51,261 nt of DNA from positions 1 to 51,261 of the forward strand of contig NZ_CDBN01000033.1 in NCBI RefSeq assembly GCF_000820085.1, in the 5' to 3' direction. This DNA comes from Aeromonas sanarellii. GTDB lineage: Bacteria > Pseudomonadota > Gammaproteobacteria > Enterobacterales > Aeromonadaceae. Positions 7,332-16,366 of this stretch are shown here, piece after piece. The notes beneath the pieces are model-generated. The model had not been told where the DNA came from. It did no database searches and saw only the letters and a list, made by a program, of their open reading frames with translations. How positions within the stretch are numbered: position 1 is the stretch's first letter; the number at the start of each line of letters is the position of its first letter. The position numbers and the translations under genes were made by a program.

Positions 7332-9485
7332 ATGTTCACCTTTTCCCGAGGGTTGCTGCTGGCTTGCCTGCTGGTCGCCCCCTCTTCCCATGCCAATGAA
7401 GAGTCCACCATGCCTACAAGCGATACCTCCCTCCCGTCCGCCATTGTTCCCCCGGTGGCGGCCAAGCATCCCCATCCACTCAAGAAGCACGGGGACACGC
7501 GGGTCGACAACTACTACTGGTTGCGCGATGACGAGCGGCAGAAACCCGAGGTGCTGGACTATCTCAAGGCCGAAAACGCCTACACCGAGGCCATGCTCAA
7601 GCCGGCCAAGCCGCTGCGTGATCAGCTCTACCAGGAGATGGTGGCCCGCATTCCCCAGCAGGACGAGTCCGTTCCCTATGTGAAGAACGGCTACCGTTAC
7701 CAGACCCGCTACGAGCCGGGCAAGGAGTACGCCATCTACTCCCGCAGCAAGGTGGAGGGGGACGAGGCGCCCAGCCTGCTGCTGGACGGCAACCAGCGGG
7801 CCGAGGGGCACGACTTCTATTCTCTGGGAGCCCTGGAGGTGAGCCGCAACAACCGCTGGCTGGCGGTGGCGGAGGACTTCCTCTCCCGCCGTCAATACAA
7901 GATCCAGTTCCTGGATCTGGAGAGCGGCAAATGGGCCGCCGACGTCCTCGAGAACACCTCGGGCAACCTGGTGTGGGCCAACGACAGCAAGACGGTGTTC
8001 TATGTGCGCAAGCACCCCCAGACTCTGCTGCCCTATCAGGTCTATCGCCACACCCTCGGCACGGATCCGGCCAAGGATCAGCTGGTCTACGAGGAGAAGG
8101 ACGACAGCTTCTACGTCAGCCTCTACGCCACCACCTCGGAAGACTTCATCGTCATCGCCCTCTCCAGCACCACCACCAGCGAGGCGCGCCTCATCGACGC
8201 CAATGTGCCGGGTCAGACGCCGCGCCTGTTCCTGCCGCGCCAGGTGGACCACGAATACAGCCTGGATCACTACCGCGGCCGCTTCTACGTGCGCTCCAAC
8301 AAGGACGGCAAGAACTTCGGCCTGTACGAGACCAGGGAGAGCCCGGTGGATCGCTGGAAGGCAGTGATCGCCCCCAATCCCGACGTGCTGCTGGAGAGCT
8401 ACGCCCTGTTCAGGGACTGGCTGGTGCTGGAGGAGCGCAGCCAGGGGCTGACCCGGCTGCGTCAGGTCAACTGGCAGAGCGGCGAGCAGAAGGAGATCGC
8501 CTTCGACGACCCCGCCTACGTCACCTGGCTCGCCTACAACCCTGAGCCGGAGACGAGCGCCCTGCGCTATGGCTACTCCTCCATGACCACGCCGTCCTCC
8601 ACCTATGAGCTCGACATGGACAGCGGCAAGCGCACCCTGCTCAAGCAGCAGCCGGTGGCGGGGTTCAAGGCGGACCAGTATGTCAGCGAGCGGCTCTGGA
8701 TCGCCGCCCGCGACGGCGTCAAGGTGCCTGTCTCCCTGGTCTATCGCAAGGACAAGTTCAAGCAGGTCGGCCAGAATCCGCTGCTGGTCTATGGCTACGG
8801 CTCCTACGGCGCCAGCATGGATCCGGACTTCAGCAGCTCGCGCCTGAGCCTGCTGGATCGCGGCTTCGTCTACGCCATCGCCCACGTGCGGGGCGGCGAG
8901 GAGCTGGGCCGCGCCTGGTATGAAGACGGCAAGCTGCTGAAGAAGCAGAACAGCTTCCACGACTTCATCGACGTGACCGAGGCGCTGGTGGCCCGGGGCT
9001 ATGGCGCCAGAGATCAGGTCTACGCCATGGGGGGCAGCGCCGGCGGCCTGCTGATGGGGGCCGTCATCAACCAGGCGCCCCAGCTCTACCGCGGCGTGGT
9101 GGCCCAGGTGCCCTTCGTCGACGTGGTCACCACCATGCTGGACGAGTCCATTCCCCTCACCACGGGCGAGTACGACGAGTGGGGCAACCCGAACCAGAAG
9201 CGCTACTACGACTACATGCTGGCCTACAGCCCCTACGATCAGGTCAAGGCCCAGGCCTACCCCAATCTGCTGGTCACCACAGGGCTGCACGACTCCCAGG
9301 TGCAGTACTGGGAGCCCGCCAAGTGGGTCGCCAAGCTGCGGGAGCTGAAGACGGACGACAACCTGCTGCTGCTCAGCACCGACATGGACGCCGGTCACGG
9401 CGGCAAGTCGGGGCGCTTCAAGGCCTATGAGGACATCGCCCTGGAGTTCGCCTTCATCCTGGAGCTGGCCGGCAGCAAGGCGTGA
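7332..9485 (+). CDS. ptrB: Oligopeptidase B (protease II, S9A), with an N-terminal signal peptide
   Basis: A 717-residue prolyl-oligopeptidase-family serine peptidase. A beta-propeller occupies roughly residues 110-430, followed by the alpha/beta-hydrolase domain. The nucleophile is in [10 protein letters not shown], the catalytic Asp in [17 protein letters not shown] and the His in [17 protein letters not shown] and [17 protein letters not shown] are family hallmarks. Oligopeptidase B cleaves peptides after Arg/Lys. The ATG at 7332 has AGAGG 7 bp upstream, although the frame is open to 7116. From this start the protein begins [21 protein letters not shown], a plausible signal peptide with an AXA-type site. 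E. coli PtrB is cytosolic, so a periplasmic or secreted form is inferred here. It is monocistronic, with a terminator after the gene. Confidence 0.9.
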   Translation: MFTFSRGLLLACLLVAPSSHANEESTMPTSDTSLPSAIVPPVAAKHPHPLKKHGDTRVDNYYWLRDDERQKPEVLDYLKAENAYTEAMLKPAKPLRDQLYQEMVARIPQQDESVPYVKNGYRYQTRYEPGKEYAIYSRSKVEGDEAPSLLLDGNQRAEGHDFYSLGALEVSRNNRWLAVAEDFLSRRQYKIQFLDLESGKWAADVLENTSGNLVWANDSKTVFYVRKHPQTLLPYQVYRHTLGTDPAKDQLVYEEKDDSFYVSLYATTSEDFIVIALSSTTTSEARLIDANVPGQTPRLFLPRQVDHEYSLDHYRGRFYVRSNKDGKNFGLYETRESPVDRWKAVIAPNPDVLLESYALFRDWLVLEERSQGLTRLRQVNWQSGEQKEIAFDDPAYVTWLAYNPEPETSALRYGYSSMTTPSSTYELDMDSGKRTLLKQQPVAGFKADQYVSERLWIAARDGVKVPVSLVYRKDKFKQVGQNPLLVYGYGSYGASMDPDFSSSRLSLLDRGFVYAIAHVRGGEELGRAWYEDGKLLKKQNSFHDFIDVTEALVARGYGARDQVYAMGGSAGGLLMGAVINQAPQLYRGVVAQVPFVDVVTTMLDESIPLTTGEYDEWGNPNQKRYYDYMLAYSPYDQVKAQAYPNLLVTTGLHDSQVQYWEPAKWVAKLRELKTDDNLLLLSTDMDAGHGGKSGRFKAYEDIALEFAFILELAGSKA

Positions 9486-9520
9486 CTGCCTGGGTCGGAT
9501 GAAAACGATTTGTAACTAAG

Positions 9521-9560
9521 CCCCGATCGGGCCGCCGGCGAAGGCGGTCGATCGGGGTTT
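9521..9560 (+). terminator. Intrinsic terminator after ptrB
   Basis: CCCCGATCG (9521-9529) pairs with CGATCGGGG (9549-9557), and TTT follows. The loop contains a smaller GCC/GGC stem. Confidence 0.7.
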
Positions 9561-10023
9561 CTGCATCCAGGTGGCGGCGACGACATCGAGATGGTGTTTA
9601 TGCTGGATATGGCCGTCATTTCGATAGAACACACCAGAATGGGAACCCTTGCCAGTCAAGGGTTACGAAAGAATCTGCCCACGTTTTTATTGCTTCCATT
9701 CGATGGCGCATCTAATTAATCTGCGGCAGAGAAATTGATGATCCGCTTCAAAATTCTCGCTATTTAAATCCACCATTTTGCTGTTTTGTTTGATTTATGT
9801 TGGCGCCATGTGCTTAATCGGGGGCGTTAACTCTTTTGAACTGGCCAGCCGTGGTCAGATCACCTCCGATCGGCATGACGCCGATTATCTCACCGCAGGA
9901 TGATGGTGGCTGATGGCAGGGCGCTCGCCGCTCGACCATTTCCTCGTACGAGGCTGTACAGGCAGATCCGGTCTTGATGCGGGTCCGTCTCATATTCACC
10001 CGGGAATCGGGTGGGATAAATCA
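9561..10023. other. Non-coding region upstream of the TAXI-TRAP operon
   Basis: About 460 bp without a convincing gene. It holds an AACCCTTG/CAAGGGTT hairpin (9644-9664) without a T-tract and an AT-rich stretch (about 9690-9830) that probably contains the TRAP promoter. The remaining 200 bp before the start codon would be a long leader. No riboswitch or operator was recognised. Confidence 0.5.
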
Positions 10024-11013
10024 ATGAAAAGGATGAAGAACATGAAAGGATTATCCTTGGCGTGCGCCCTGTCGGCTGCCCTGGTCGGTGTCTCTTTTGG
10101 TGGTCCGGTACAGGCGCAGGAGCGCTTCGTGACCATAGGCACCGGCGGTCAGACCGGCGTCTACTATGTGGCGGGCCAGTCCATCTGCCGCTTCCTCAAC
10201 CGCGGCGCCGCCGATCACCAGATCAAGTGCAACGCACCGGCCAGTGGCGGTGGTGTGGCCAACGTCAACGGCATCCGCTCCGGTGAGTTCAACTTCGGCA
10301 TCATGCAGTCCGACCACCAGTACAAGGCGATGAAGGGCGTAGAGCCGTTCAAGGCCGAAGGGGCCATGGACGACATCCGCGCCGTCTTCTCCCTGCAGAG
10401 CGAAGTGTTCACCATCCTGGCCCGCAAGGATGCCAAGGTCGCCGGCTTCGACGATCTCAAGGGCAAGCGCGTCAACATCGGCAACCCGGGTTCCGGCCAG
10501 CGGGACACCTTCGAAGAGATCATGGCCGTCAAGGGCTGGGACAAGTCCGCCTTCAGCCTGGTCTCCGAGCTCAAGCCCGCCGAGCAGGCCTCCGCCCTGG
10601 GTGACAACAACATCGACGCCATGAGCTACTTCGTCGGCCACCCGAACGGCGCCATCCAGGAAGCCTCCACCACCACGGACACCGTGCTGGTGCCGGTGAC
10701 CGGCCCCGAGATCGACAAGCTGCTGGCCGAGAAGAGCTACTACAGCAAGGCCGAGATCCCCGGTGGCCTCTACAAGGGCAGCCCGAACCCGACCCCGTCC
10801 ATCGGCGGCAAGGCGGTGCTCTCCACCAGCGCCAAGGCCGATCCGGAAGTGGTCTACCAGCTGGTCAAGTCCGTGTTCGACAACCTGGATCGCTTCAAGC
10901 GCCTGCACCCGGCCTTCGCCGACCTGAAGGAGGCCGACATGATCAAGGTGGGTCTCTCCGCCCCGCTGCATGAAGGCGCGGTCCGCTACTACAAGGAACG
11001 TGGCTGGATGTAA
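10024..11013 (+). CDS. TAXI-family TRAP transporter solute-binding protein
   Basis: A 329-residue periplasmic binding protein with a signal peptide ending PVQAQE, followed by the TAXI signature region ERFVTIGTGGQTGVYYVAGQSICRFLN and the conserved blocks LKGKRVNIGNPGSGQRDTFEEIMAVKGWD and DAMSYFVGHPNGAIQEA. It delivers a substrate, in characterised cases glutamate, 2-oxoglutarate or similar organic acids, to the TRAP permease encoded next. In-frame ATGs at 10024, 10033 and 10042 all lie before the signal peptide. The first has GGGA 7 bp upstream, the third has AAGGA 8 bp upstream, so the true start is uncertain by six codons. The substrate cannot be read from sequence. Confidence 0.9.
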   Translation: MKRMKNMKGLSLACALSAALVGVSFGGPVQAQERFVTIGTGGQTGVYYVAGQSICRFLNRGAADHQIKCNAPASGGGVANVNGIRSGEFNFGIMQSDHQYKAMKGVEPFKAEGAMDDIRAVFSLQSEVFTILARKDAKVAGFDDLKGKRVNIGNPGSGQRDTFEEIMAVKGWDKSAFSLVSELKPAEQASALGDNNIDAMSYFVGHPNGAIQEASTTTDTVLVPVTGPEIDKLLAEKSYYSKAEIPGGLYKGSPNPTPSIGGKAVLSTSAKADPEVVYQLVKSVFDNLDRFKRLHPAFADLKEADMIKVGLSAPLHEGAVRYYKERGWM

Positions 11014-11038
11014 TCCGGCTGCGGCTTCGGATGTGCCC

Positions 11039-11075
11039 CGGACTCGCTCCTCCTTAGGGGGAGCGAGTCCCGTTT
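11039..11075 (+). terminator. Stem-loop between TRAP binding-protein and permease genes
   Basis: GGACTCGCTCC / GGAGCGAGTCC forms an 11-bp stem followed by CGTTTATT. It lies between the two genes and is probably a partial terminator or 3'-end stabiliser that gives more binding protein than permease mRNA. Confidence 0.65.
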
Positions 11076-11100
11076 ATTGCAGCACCAACAGAGTCACACT

Positions 11101-13665
11101 ATGCAGCAAACACAACAACAAGAGGCGCTCTCGGCCGAGGAGCTGATCGCCCAGGACGTGGGCGCCCGCCTGCCGGTCGGCGCAATGAGCTGGATCATCG
11201 CGGGCCTCGCGCTGGTCTGGTCCCTGTTCCAGCTCTGGATCGCCTCGCCACTGCCGTTCTCCCTCGGCGTCGGCGTGCTCAACGACACTGAAACCCGCTC
11301 GATCCACCTGGCCTTCGCCATCCTGCTCGCCTATCTGGTGTTCCCGGCTCTGCGCACCTCGCCGCGGGATCGGGTGCCCCTCGCCGACATCGCCCTCGGC
11401 CTCGTCGGCGCCGCCGTCGCCAGCTACCTGTTCGTCATGTATGACCAGCTGGCCCAGCGCCCCGGCAACCTGACCTCCATGGACTTCGCGGTCGCCTGCA
11501 TCGGCATCCCGCTCCTGCTGGAAGCCGCCCGCCGAGCCCTGGGCCCGGCCCTGGCGGTCATCGCCATCGTCTTCCTGGCCTACAGCCTGGCCGGCCCCTG
11601 GATGCCCTCCCTGCTGGCCCACCGCGGGGTGAGCCTGCACGCCCTGGCGAATCACCAGTGGATCACCACCGAAGGGGTGTTCGGTATCGCCCTCGGGGTC
11701 TCCACCAGCTTCGTCTTCCTGTTCGTGCTGTTCGGTGCCCTGCTCGAGCGTGCGGGTGCCGGTCACTACTTCATCCAGCTCGCCTTCAGCCTGCTGGGTC
11801 ACCTGCGCGGCGGCCCGGCCAAGGCGGCCGTGGTGGCCTCGGCCCTGACCGGGGTCATCTCCGGCTCGTCCATTGCCAACGTGGTCACCACGGGCACCTT
11901 CACCATCCCCATGATGAAACGGGTCGGCTTCTCCAAGGAGAAGGCCGGTGCGGTGGAAGTGGCCTCCTCGGTCAATGGCCAGATCATGCCCCCCGTCATG
12001 GGCGCCGCGGCCTTCCTGATGGTGGAGTACGTGGGCATTCCCTACGTGGAGATCATCAAGCACGCCTTCCTGCCGGCGGCCATCTCCTATATCGCGCTGC
12101 TCTACATCGTCCATCTGGAGGCGCTCAAGCTCGGCATGGAGCCCATCGGCAACCGCCAGCCGCGCCCCTGGCTGCGCCGCCTGACCGGCTTCGCCTTCGG
12201 TGCCGCCCTCATCAGCGGCCTCTCCATGGCGGTCTACTACGGCCTGGGCTGGCTCAAGCCGGTGCTGGGCGACCATGCCCTGCCGGGGATCAGCCTGCTG
12301 CTGGCCGTCGCCTATCTGGGGCTGCTCAAGATAGCCGCGAGCAACGCACCGCTGCCTGCCGAGGATCCGGACAAGCCCCTGGACGAGCTGCCCGAGACCC
12401 GCTCCGTGCTGCTCTCCGGCCTGCACTTCCTGCTGCCCGTGGTGGTACTGGTGTGGTGCCTGATGGTGGAGCGCCTCTCCCCCGGGCTGTCGGCCTTCTG
12501 GGGCTCGGTGATGCTCATCATCATACTGCTGACCCAGCGGCCGCTGCTGAACTGGCTGCGCACCGACGGCAAGCATGACTACGGCACCTTCACCGACGGC
12601 GTGGTGGACCTGCGCGAGGGGCTGATCGCCGGCGCCCGCAACATGATCGGCATCGGTATCGCCACCGCCACCGCCGGCATCATCGTCGGGGCCGTCTCCC
12701 AGACCGGCGTCGGCCTGGTGCTGGCGGATCTGGTGGAGTTCCTCTCCATGGGCAACCTGCTGCTCATGCTCATCCTCACCGCCCTGCTGAGCCTGATCCT
12801 CGGCATGGGGCTGCCGACCACCGCCAACTACATAGTGGTGTCGAGCCTGCTGGCGCCGGTGATCGTCACCCTGGGGCAGCAGAACGGCCTCATCGTGCCG
12901 CTCATCGCGGTGCACCTGTTCGTGTTCTACTTCGGCATCATGGCGGACGTGACCCCGCCGGTGGGGCTGGCCTCGTTCGCGGCGGCGGCCGTCTCCAAGG
13001 GCGATCCCATCAAGACCGGGATCACGGCGTTCTACTACAGCCTGCGCACCGCGGCGCTGCCCTTCCTGTTCATCTTCAACACCGATCTGCTGCTCATCAA
13101 CGTGGACTTCGCCCACGGGGTGCTGATCTTCATCGTGGCCACGGTGGCCATGCTGATCTTCGCCGCCGCGACCCAGGGCTGGTTCCTGGTGAAGAGCCGC
13201 TGGTACGAGAGCCTGCTGCTGCTGCTGGTGGCCTTCACCCTGTTCCGCCCCGGCTTCTGGATGGATCTGCTGCACGATCCCTACCGTGACACGTCCCCGG
13301 CCGAGCTGGTGCAGACCATGGGTCAGGTGGAGGCCGAGAGCACCCTGCGCCTGCGCATGGAAGGGGAGGACGCGGTCGGCAAGCTGCGCCGCTTCACCGT
13401 GCTGCTGCCGGTGCCGGAGGGGGCGAGCGGCGAGGATCGCCTGGCCAAGCTGGGGATCCAGACCTATGAGCAGGACGGCAAGATCCTGATCGACACCGTC
13501 ACCTTCGGCAGCCAGGCCGCCGATCTGGGGCTGGAGATGGATCAGCAGATCCTGAGCGTGAAGGCCCCCACCGAGCGCTGGCACAAGGAGCTGATGTGGC
13601 TGCCCGGCTTCCTGCTGTTCGGCGTCATCGTCTGGCTGCAACGCCGGCGGGCGGTGCGCCCCTGA
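11101..13665 (+). CDS. TRAP transporter fused permease (4TM-12TM, DctQM type)
   Basis: An 854-residue polytopic membrane protein that fuses the small (DctQ-like) and large (DctM) TRAP permease subunits, as is usual for TAXI systems. The N-terminal four-helix part spans about residues 25-190. The DctM domain follows, with AAVVASALTGVISGSSIANVVTTGTFTIPMM-type sequence and the conserved MGLPTTANYIVVSSLLAPV loop. The last 170 residues form a DUF3394-like C-terminal region with two or three more helices. It imports solute using a Na+ gradient together with the upstream binding protein. A TTG at 11077 is in frame, but the ATG at 11101 is preferred as a normal start codon; the ribosome site is weak for both. 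Confidence 0.9.
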   Translation: MQQTQQQEALSAEELIAQDVGARLPVGAMSWIIAGLALVWSLFQLWIASPLPFSLGVGVLNDTETRSIHLAFAILLAYLVFPALRTSPRDRVPLADIALGLVGAAVASYLFVMYDQLAQRPGNLTSMDFAVACIGIPLLLEAARRALGPALAVIAIVFLAYSLAGPWMPSLLAHRGVSLHALANHQWITTEGVFGIALGVSTSFVFLFVLFGALLERAGAGHYFIQLAFSLLGHLRGGPAKAAVVASALTGVISGSSIANVVTTGTFTIPMMKRVGFSKEKAGAVEVASSVNGQIMPPVMGAAAFLMVEYVGIPYVEIIKHAFLPAAISYIALLYIVHLEALKLGMEPIGNRQPRPWLRRLTGFAFGAALISGLSMAVYYGLGWLKPVLGDHALPGISLLLAVAYLGLLKIAASNAPLPAEDPDKPLDELPETRSVLLSGLHFLLPVVVLVWCLMVERLSPGLSAFWGSVMLIIILLTQRPLLNWLRTDGKHDYGTFTDGVVDLREGLIAGARNMIGIGIATATAGIIVGAVSQTGVGLVLADLVEFLSMGNLLLMLILTALLSLILGMGLPTTANYIVVSSLLAPVIVTLGQQNGLIVPLIAVHLFVFYFGIMADVTPPVGLASFAAAAVSKGDPIKTGITAFYYSLRTAALPFLFIFNTDLLLINVDFAHGVLIFIVATVAMLIFAAATQGWFLVKSRWYESLLLLLVAFTLFRPGFWMDLLHDPYRDTSPAELVQTMGQVEAESTLRLRMEGEDAVGKLRRFTVLLPVPEGASGEDRLAKLGIQTYEQDGKILIDTVTFGSQAADLGLEMDQQILSVKAPTERWHKELMWLPGFLLFGVIVWLQRRRAVRP

Positions 13666-13677
13666 GCCTCGACCATA

Positions 13678-13703
13678 AAAACGGCGCCTTCGGGCGCCGT
13701 TTT
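13678..13703 (+). terminator. Intrinsic terminator after the TRAP operon
   Basis: AAAACGGCGCC-TTCG-GGCGCCGTTTT, a near-perfect stem with a UUCG tetraloop and T-tract. It should work in both directions and so also serves the small minus-strand gene. Confidence 0.9.
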
Positions 13704-13767
13704 CAATGCTGGGGGGAGGTGATGCCGGCCGCCGCCTCTGCAGCAGACCACGGGCATACCGGGAGGG

Positions 13768-13926
13768 CTAGTTTGATTGAACCTGCTTCTGCTTTTGCAG
13801 CAGATCCAGGGTCTGCTGTTCCTGCGGGCTCAGGCCCAGCTGCTCGCAGGCTTGCTCAAAACTGATGCCAAGGTGGCACATCATGATGTCGATGGCGGGC
13901 AGGTAGTTGGTCATTGCGTCTTCCAT
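13768..13926 (-). CDS. Small uncharacterised 52-residue protein
   Basis: A short ORF encoding a 52-residue acidic, helix-rich product (MEDAMTNYLPAIDIMMCHLG start; C-terminal Gln-rich QQTLDLLQKQKQVQSN). A strong ribosome site, GGAGGA, lies 6 bp before the ATG, which is the main reason to accept it. The segment GISFEQACEQLGLSPQEQQTL looks like a small helix-turn-helix or CUE-like helical motif, but no family was recognised. It lies between the TRAP terminator and the divergent yhhN-like gene. Confidence 0.6.
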   Translation of the reverse strand: MEDAMTNYLPAIDIMMCHLGISFEQACEQLGLSPQEQQTLDLLQKQKQVQSN

Positions 13927-14098
13927 GGTGATCCTCCGGAGCTGTCTCTTATGCCCGAGCCGTGCGGAGGGGGCAATTAGACTTTAGGCGTAGGGTGCCA
14001 TCTGCTTCGCCCCCTGCCACTGCCCGGGGGAATTTGCTACTCTTGCGTGCACTAAAGAGGTTGCCGTCCGAGTGCGAGCAGCCGGTGAGGAGCAGGGC

Positions 14099-14725
14099 AT
14101 GTTATTGAGTTTCTTGATCATCGCATCGGGCTGGTGGCACATCCGCGCGGCCTACGGCTCAGACCCTCGTCAGTTCTACATCAGCAAGCCGCTGACCATG
14201 CTGTTCATCATCGCCCTGGCATTCGGCTACCAGAGCGACGACCACAACGGCTCTCATGCCTGGATCCTGCTGGGCCTCTGCCTGTCGCTGGCCGGGGACG
14301 TGCTGCTGATGCTGCCAAGGGATCGTTTCATCCAGGGGCTGGCGGCATTTCTTGTCGCGCACCTCTGCTACATCGTCGGCTTCGCCCAGGGCCCCCTGGT
14401 GCTCAAGCTGGTGGACGGTCTGCTGCTGCTGGGGCTGGCCGGCATGGTGTTCGGCCTGCTGTGGAGCAAGCTCGGCGAGATGCGGATCCCCGTCTTCTGC
14501 TACATGCTGGTGATCATCGCCATGGCCTGGGTGGCCGCCGGTGCCTGGCACGCCTCCCTCACCGCCGGCAGCGCCGCCGCCCTGGTGGGGGCCCTGATGT
14601 TCCTCTTCTCCGACAGCATGCTGGCCCTCGACCGTTTCCGTCGCCCCTTCCCCCATGCCACGGCCTGGATCATGAGCAGCTACTTCGCCGCCCAGTTCCT
14701 GATCGCCGCTTCGCTGGCAGGCTGA
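14099..14725 (+). CDS. YhhN/TMEM86-family membrane protein
   Basis: A 208-residue protein with about eight short membrane helices. The family block KPLTMLFIIALAF and the charged intramembrane motifs LCLSLAGDVLLMLP (with its Asp) and FLFSDSMLALDRF (with its Asp) match YhhN/TMEM86. Animal TMEM86 proteins are lysoplasmalogenases; the bacterial role is unknown. The ATG at 14099 has GAGGAG 7 bp upstream and is preferred over the upstream GTG at 14072. It is monocistronic, with a bidirectional terminator behind it. Confidence 0.85.
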   Translation: MLLSFLIIASGWWHIRAAYGSDPRQFYISKPLTMLFIIALAFGYQSDDHNGSHAWILLGLCLSLAGDVLLMLPRDRFIQGLAAFLVAHLCYIVGFAQGPLVLKLVDGLLLLGLAGMVFGLLWSKLGEMRIPVFCYMLVIIAMAWVAAGAWHASLTAGSAAALVGALMFLFSDSMLALDRFRRPFPHATAWIMSSYFAAQFLIAASLAG

Positions 14726-14766
14726 GGGTGTCGGAGTTGTCTCCTCGCTGAGGGGGGTACAGACAA

Positions 14767-14790
14767 AAAACGGGCCCTTAGGCTCGTTTT
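14767..14790. terminator. Bidirectional terminator between yhhN and emrB genes
   Basis: ACGGGCC-CTTA-GGCTCGT stem flanked by AAAAAA and TTTT, between convergent genes. Confidence 0.75.
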
Positions 14791-14812
14791 GCTATTCCAT
14801 TCTCACCGTTTT

Positions 14813-16366
14813 TCACGCCTCCAGCGGTTCTGCATCCGCCGTCCTGGGGGCCGGCTGCCTGAGCAGCAGCATCAAGGCGCTGGCGATGAGCAGGAAGATG
14901 CCCATCACGTAGAACACCTGGTTGTAGGCCATGATGGCGGCCTCCCGGTTGATGGTATTGGACAGCATGGCCCTGGCTTGCTGCTGCGCCAGCGCCGGAT
15001 CCGAGCCCTGGGCCATCAGGTTCTGGGCCAGTTGCAGCAGGTAGCTCTGTCCCTCGATGCTGGTGGCGGCCAGGGTGCTGCCGATCTGGCTGACGTGGAT
15101 CCGGGTGTCGTTGTCGATCTGGGTGGCGATGATGGCGATGCCGAAGGCGCCCCCCAGGTTGCGCAGCACGTTGAGCAATGTGGAGGAGGAGGGGACCTCG
15201 TCCGGCGTCAGGCTGGCGGTCGCCACCAGGGAGAGGGGCACCATGATGAAGGGTTGGCCCAGGGCGCGCACGATGAGGGACTGGATCAGCTGGGGCCCGG
15301 CGTAGTCGGCACTCATGTTGACGTTCATAAAGCAGCTGATGGCGAACACCAGGAAGCCGAAGCTCACCAGATAGCGCGGATCGATGCGGGTCACCAGCCT
15401 GGGCACCAGGGGCAGCACCAGCAGCTGGGGCAGTCCCATCCACATCAGCACCTCCCCTATCTCCAGGGCGTTGTAGTTGTGGATCTGGGTCATGTAGAGC
15501 GGCAGCACATAGATGGATCCCATCAACGCCATGCCGAGCACCAGGTAGGCGAAGCAGGCCAGGGCGAAGCGCGGGTTGTGCAGCAGCCGCAGGTTGACCA
15601 GGGGGTGGCGGCGCAGCAGCTGGCTGATGACGAAGAACACCAGCGCCACCACGGAGATGACGGTGAGCCGCACGATGAAGCTGGAGCCGAACCAGTCCTC
15701 TCTGTTGCCCTCTTCCAGCACCACCTCCAGCAGGCCCAGCCCCACCGCCATGGTGAGGATGCCGACCAGATCTACCCGCTTGATCACCTTCCAGTCCACC
15801 GGCTTCCTGTCCAGGCCGTGGGCCAGCATGGCCATCACCAGCAGGCCCGGCGGCACGTTCAGGTAGAAGATGTAGTGCCAGGACATCTGCTCGGTCAGCC
15901 AGCCGCCCAGGGTCGGGCCTATGGCGGGGGCGAAGGTGGCGCACAGGCCGAACAGCGCCATGCCGGTGGCCCGCTTGTGCAGCGGCAGCAGGCTGACGAT
16001 GAGGGAGAAGGCCATGGGGATCAGGGCCCCGCCGGTGAAGCCCTGCAGCGCCCTAAAGACGATCATGCTGGTGAGGTTCCAGCTGAACGAGCAGAGCACG
16101 GAGGCGACGATGAAGGCCCCCGTGGTCCACAGCAGGTAGCGCCGCACGCTCAGCCCCCGGCTCAGCCAGCCGCTCAGCGGGATGGCGATCATCTCCGCCA
16201 CCAGATAGGAGGTGGAGATCCAGGAGCTCTCGCTCAGGGTGGCCGAGAGGGCCCCCTGAATGTCCTTCAGGGAGGCGTTGGTGATCTGGATGTCGAGGAT
16301 GGCCATGAAGGCGCCGATGAGGCCCCCCATGACCGCGATCCAGTTGCGGCGTGGAATGGGTTCCAT
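14813..16366 (-). CDS. emrB: DHA2-family drug efflux permease (EmrB/QacA type)
   Basis: A 517-residue, 14-helix MFS transporter. The N-terminal motif FMAILDIQITNASLKDIQ contains the LD-(V/I)-TIVN-like motif of DHA2 pumps; RALQGFTGGALIPMAF and FGLCATFAPAIGPTLGGWLTEQMSWHYIFYLNVP correspond to motifs B and C of EmrB. It should export hydrophobic drugs with proton exchange, coupled to the adaptor encoded immediately upstream. Its ATG overlaps the emrA stop by one base (TGATG), so translation is coupled. An outer membrane channel such as TolC must come from elsewhere. The exact substrate is unknown. Confidence 0.9.
   Translation of the reverse strand: MEPIPRRNWIAVMGGLIGAFMAILDIQITNASLKDIQGALSATLSESSWISTSYLVAEMIAIPLSGWLSRGLSVRRYLLWTTGAFIVASVLCSFSWNLTSMIVFRALQGFTGGALIPMAFSLIVSLLPLHKRATGMALFGLCATFAPAIGPTLGGWLTEQMSWHYIFYLNVPPGLLVMAMLAHGLDRKPVDWKVIKRVDLVGILTMAVGLGLLEVVLEEGNREDWFGSSFIVRLTVISVVALVFFVISQLLRRHPLVNLRLLHNPRFALACFAYLVLGMALMGSIYVLPLYMTQIHNYNALEIGEVLMWMGLPQLLVLPLVPRLVTRIDPRYLVSFGFLVFAISCFMNVNMSADYAGPQLIQSLIVRALGQPFIMVPLSLVATASLTPDEVPSSSTLLNVLRNLGGAFGIAIIATQIDNDTRIHVSQIGSTLAATSIEGQSYLLQLAQNLMAQGSDPALAQQQARAMLSNTINREAAIMAYNQVFYVMGIFLLIASALMLLLRQPAPRTADAEPLEA

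Noticed and set aside
9785..9840. Possible sigma-54 promoter (TTGGCGCCATGTGC) upstream of the TRAP genes
   Set aside because: The GG and GC elements are 8 bp apart instead of 10, so the consensus is not met.
11074..13641. An 855-codon minus-strand frame opposite the TRAP permease
   Set aside because: Low-complexity His/Gln/Gly composition, no motif, and complete overlap with a clear membrane permease gene; a shadow frame.
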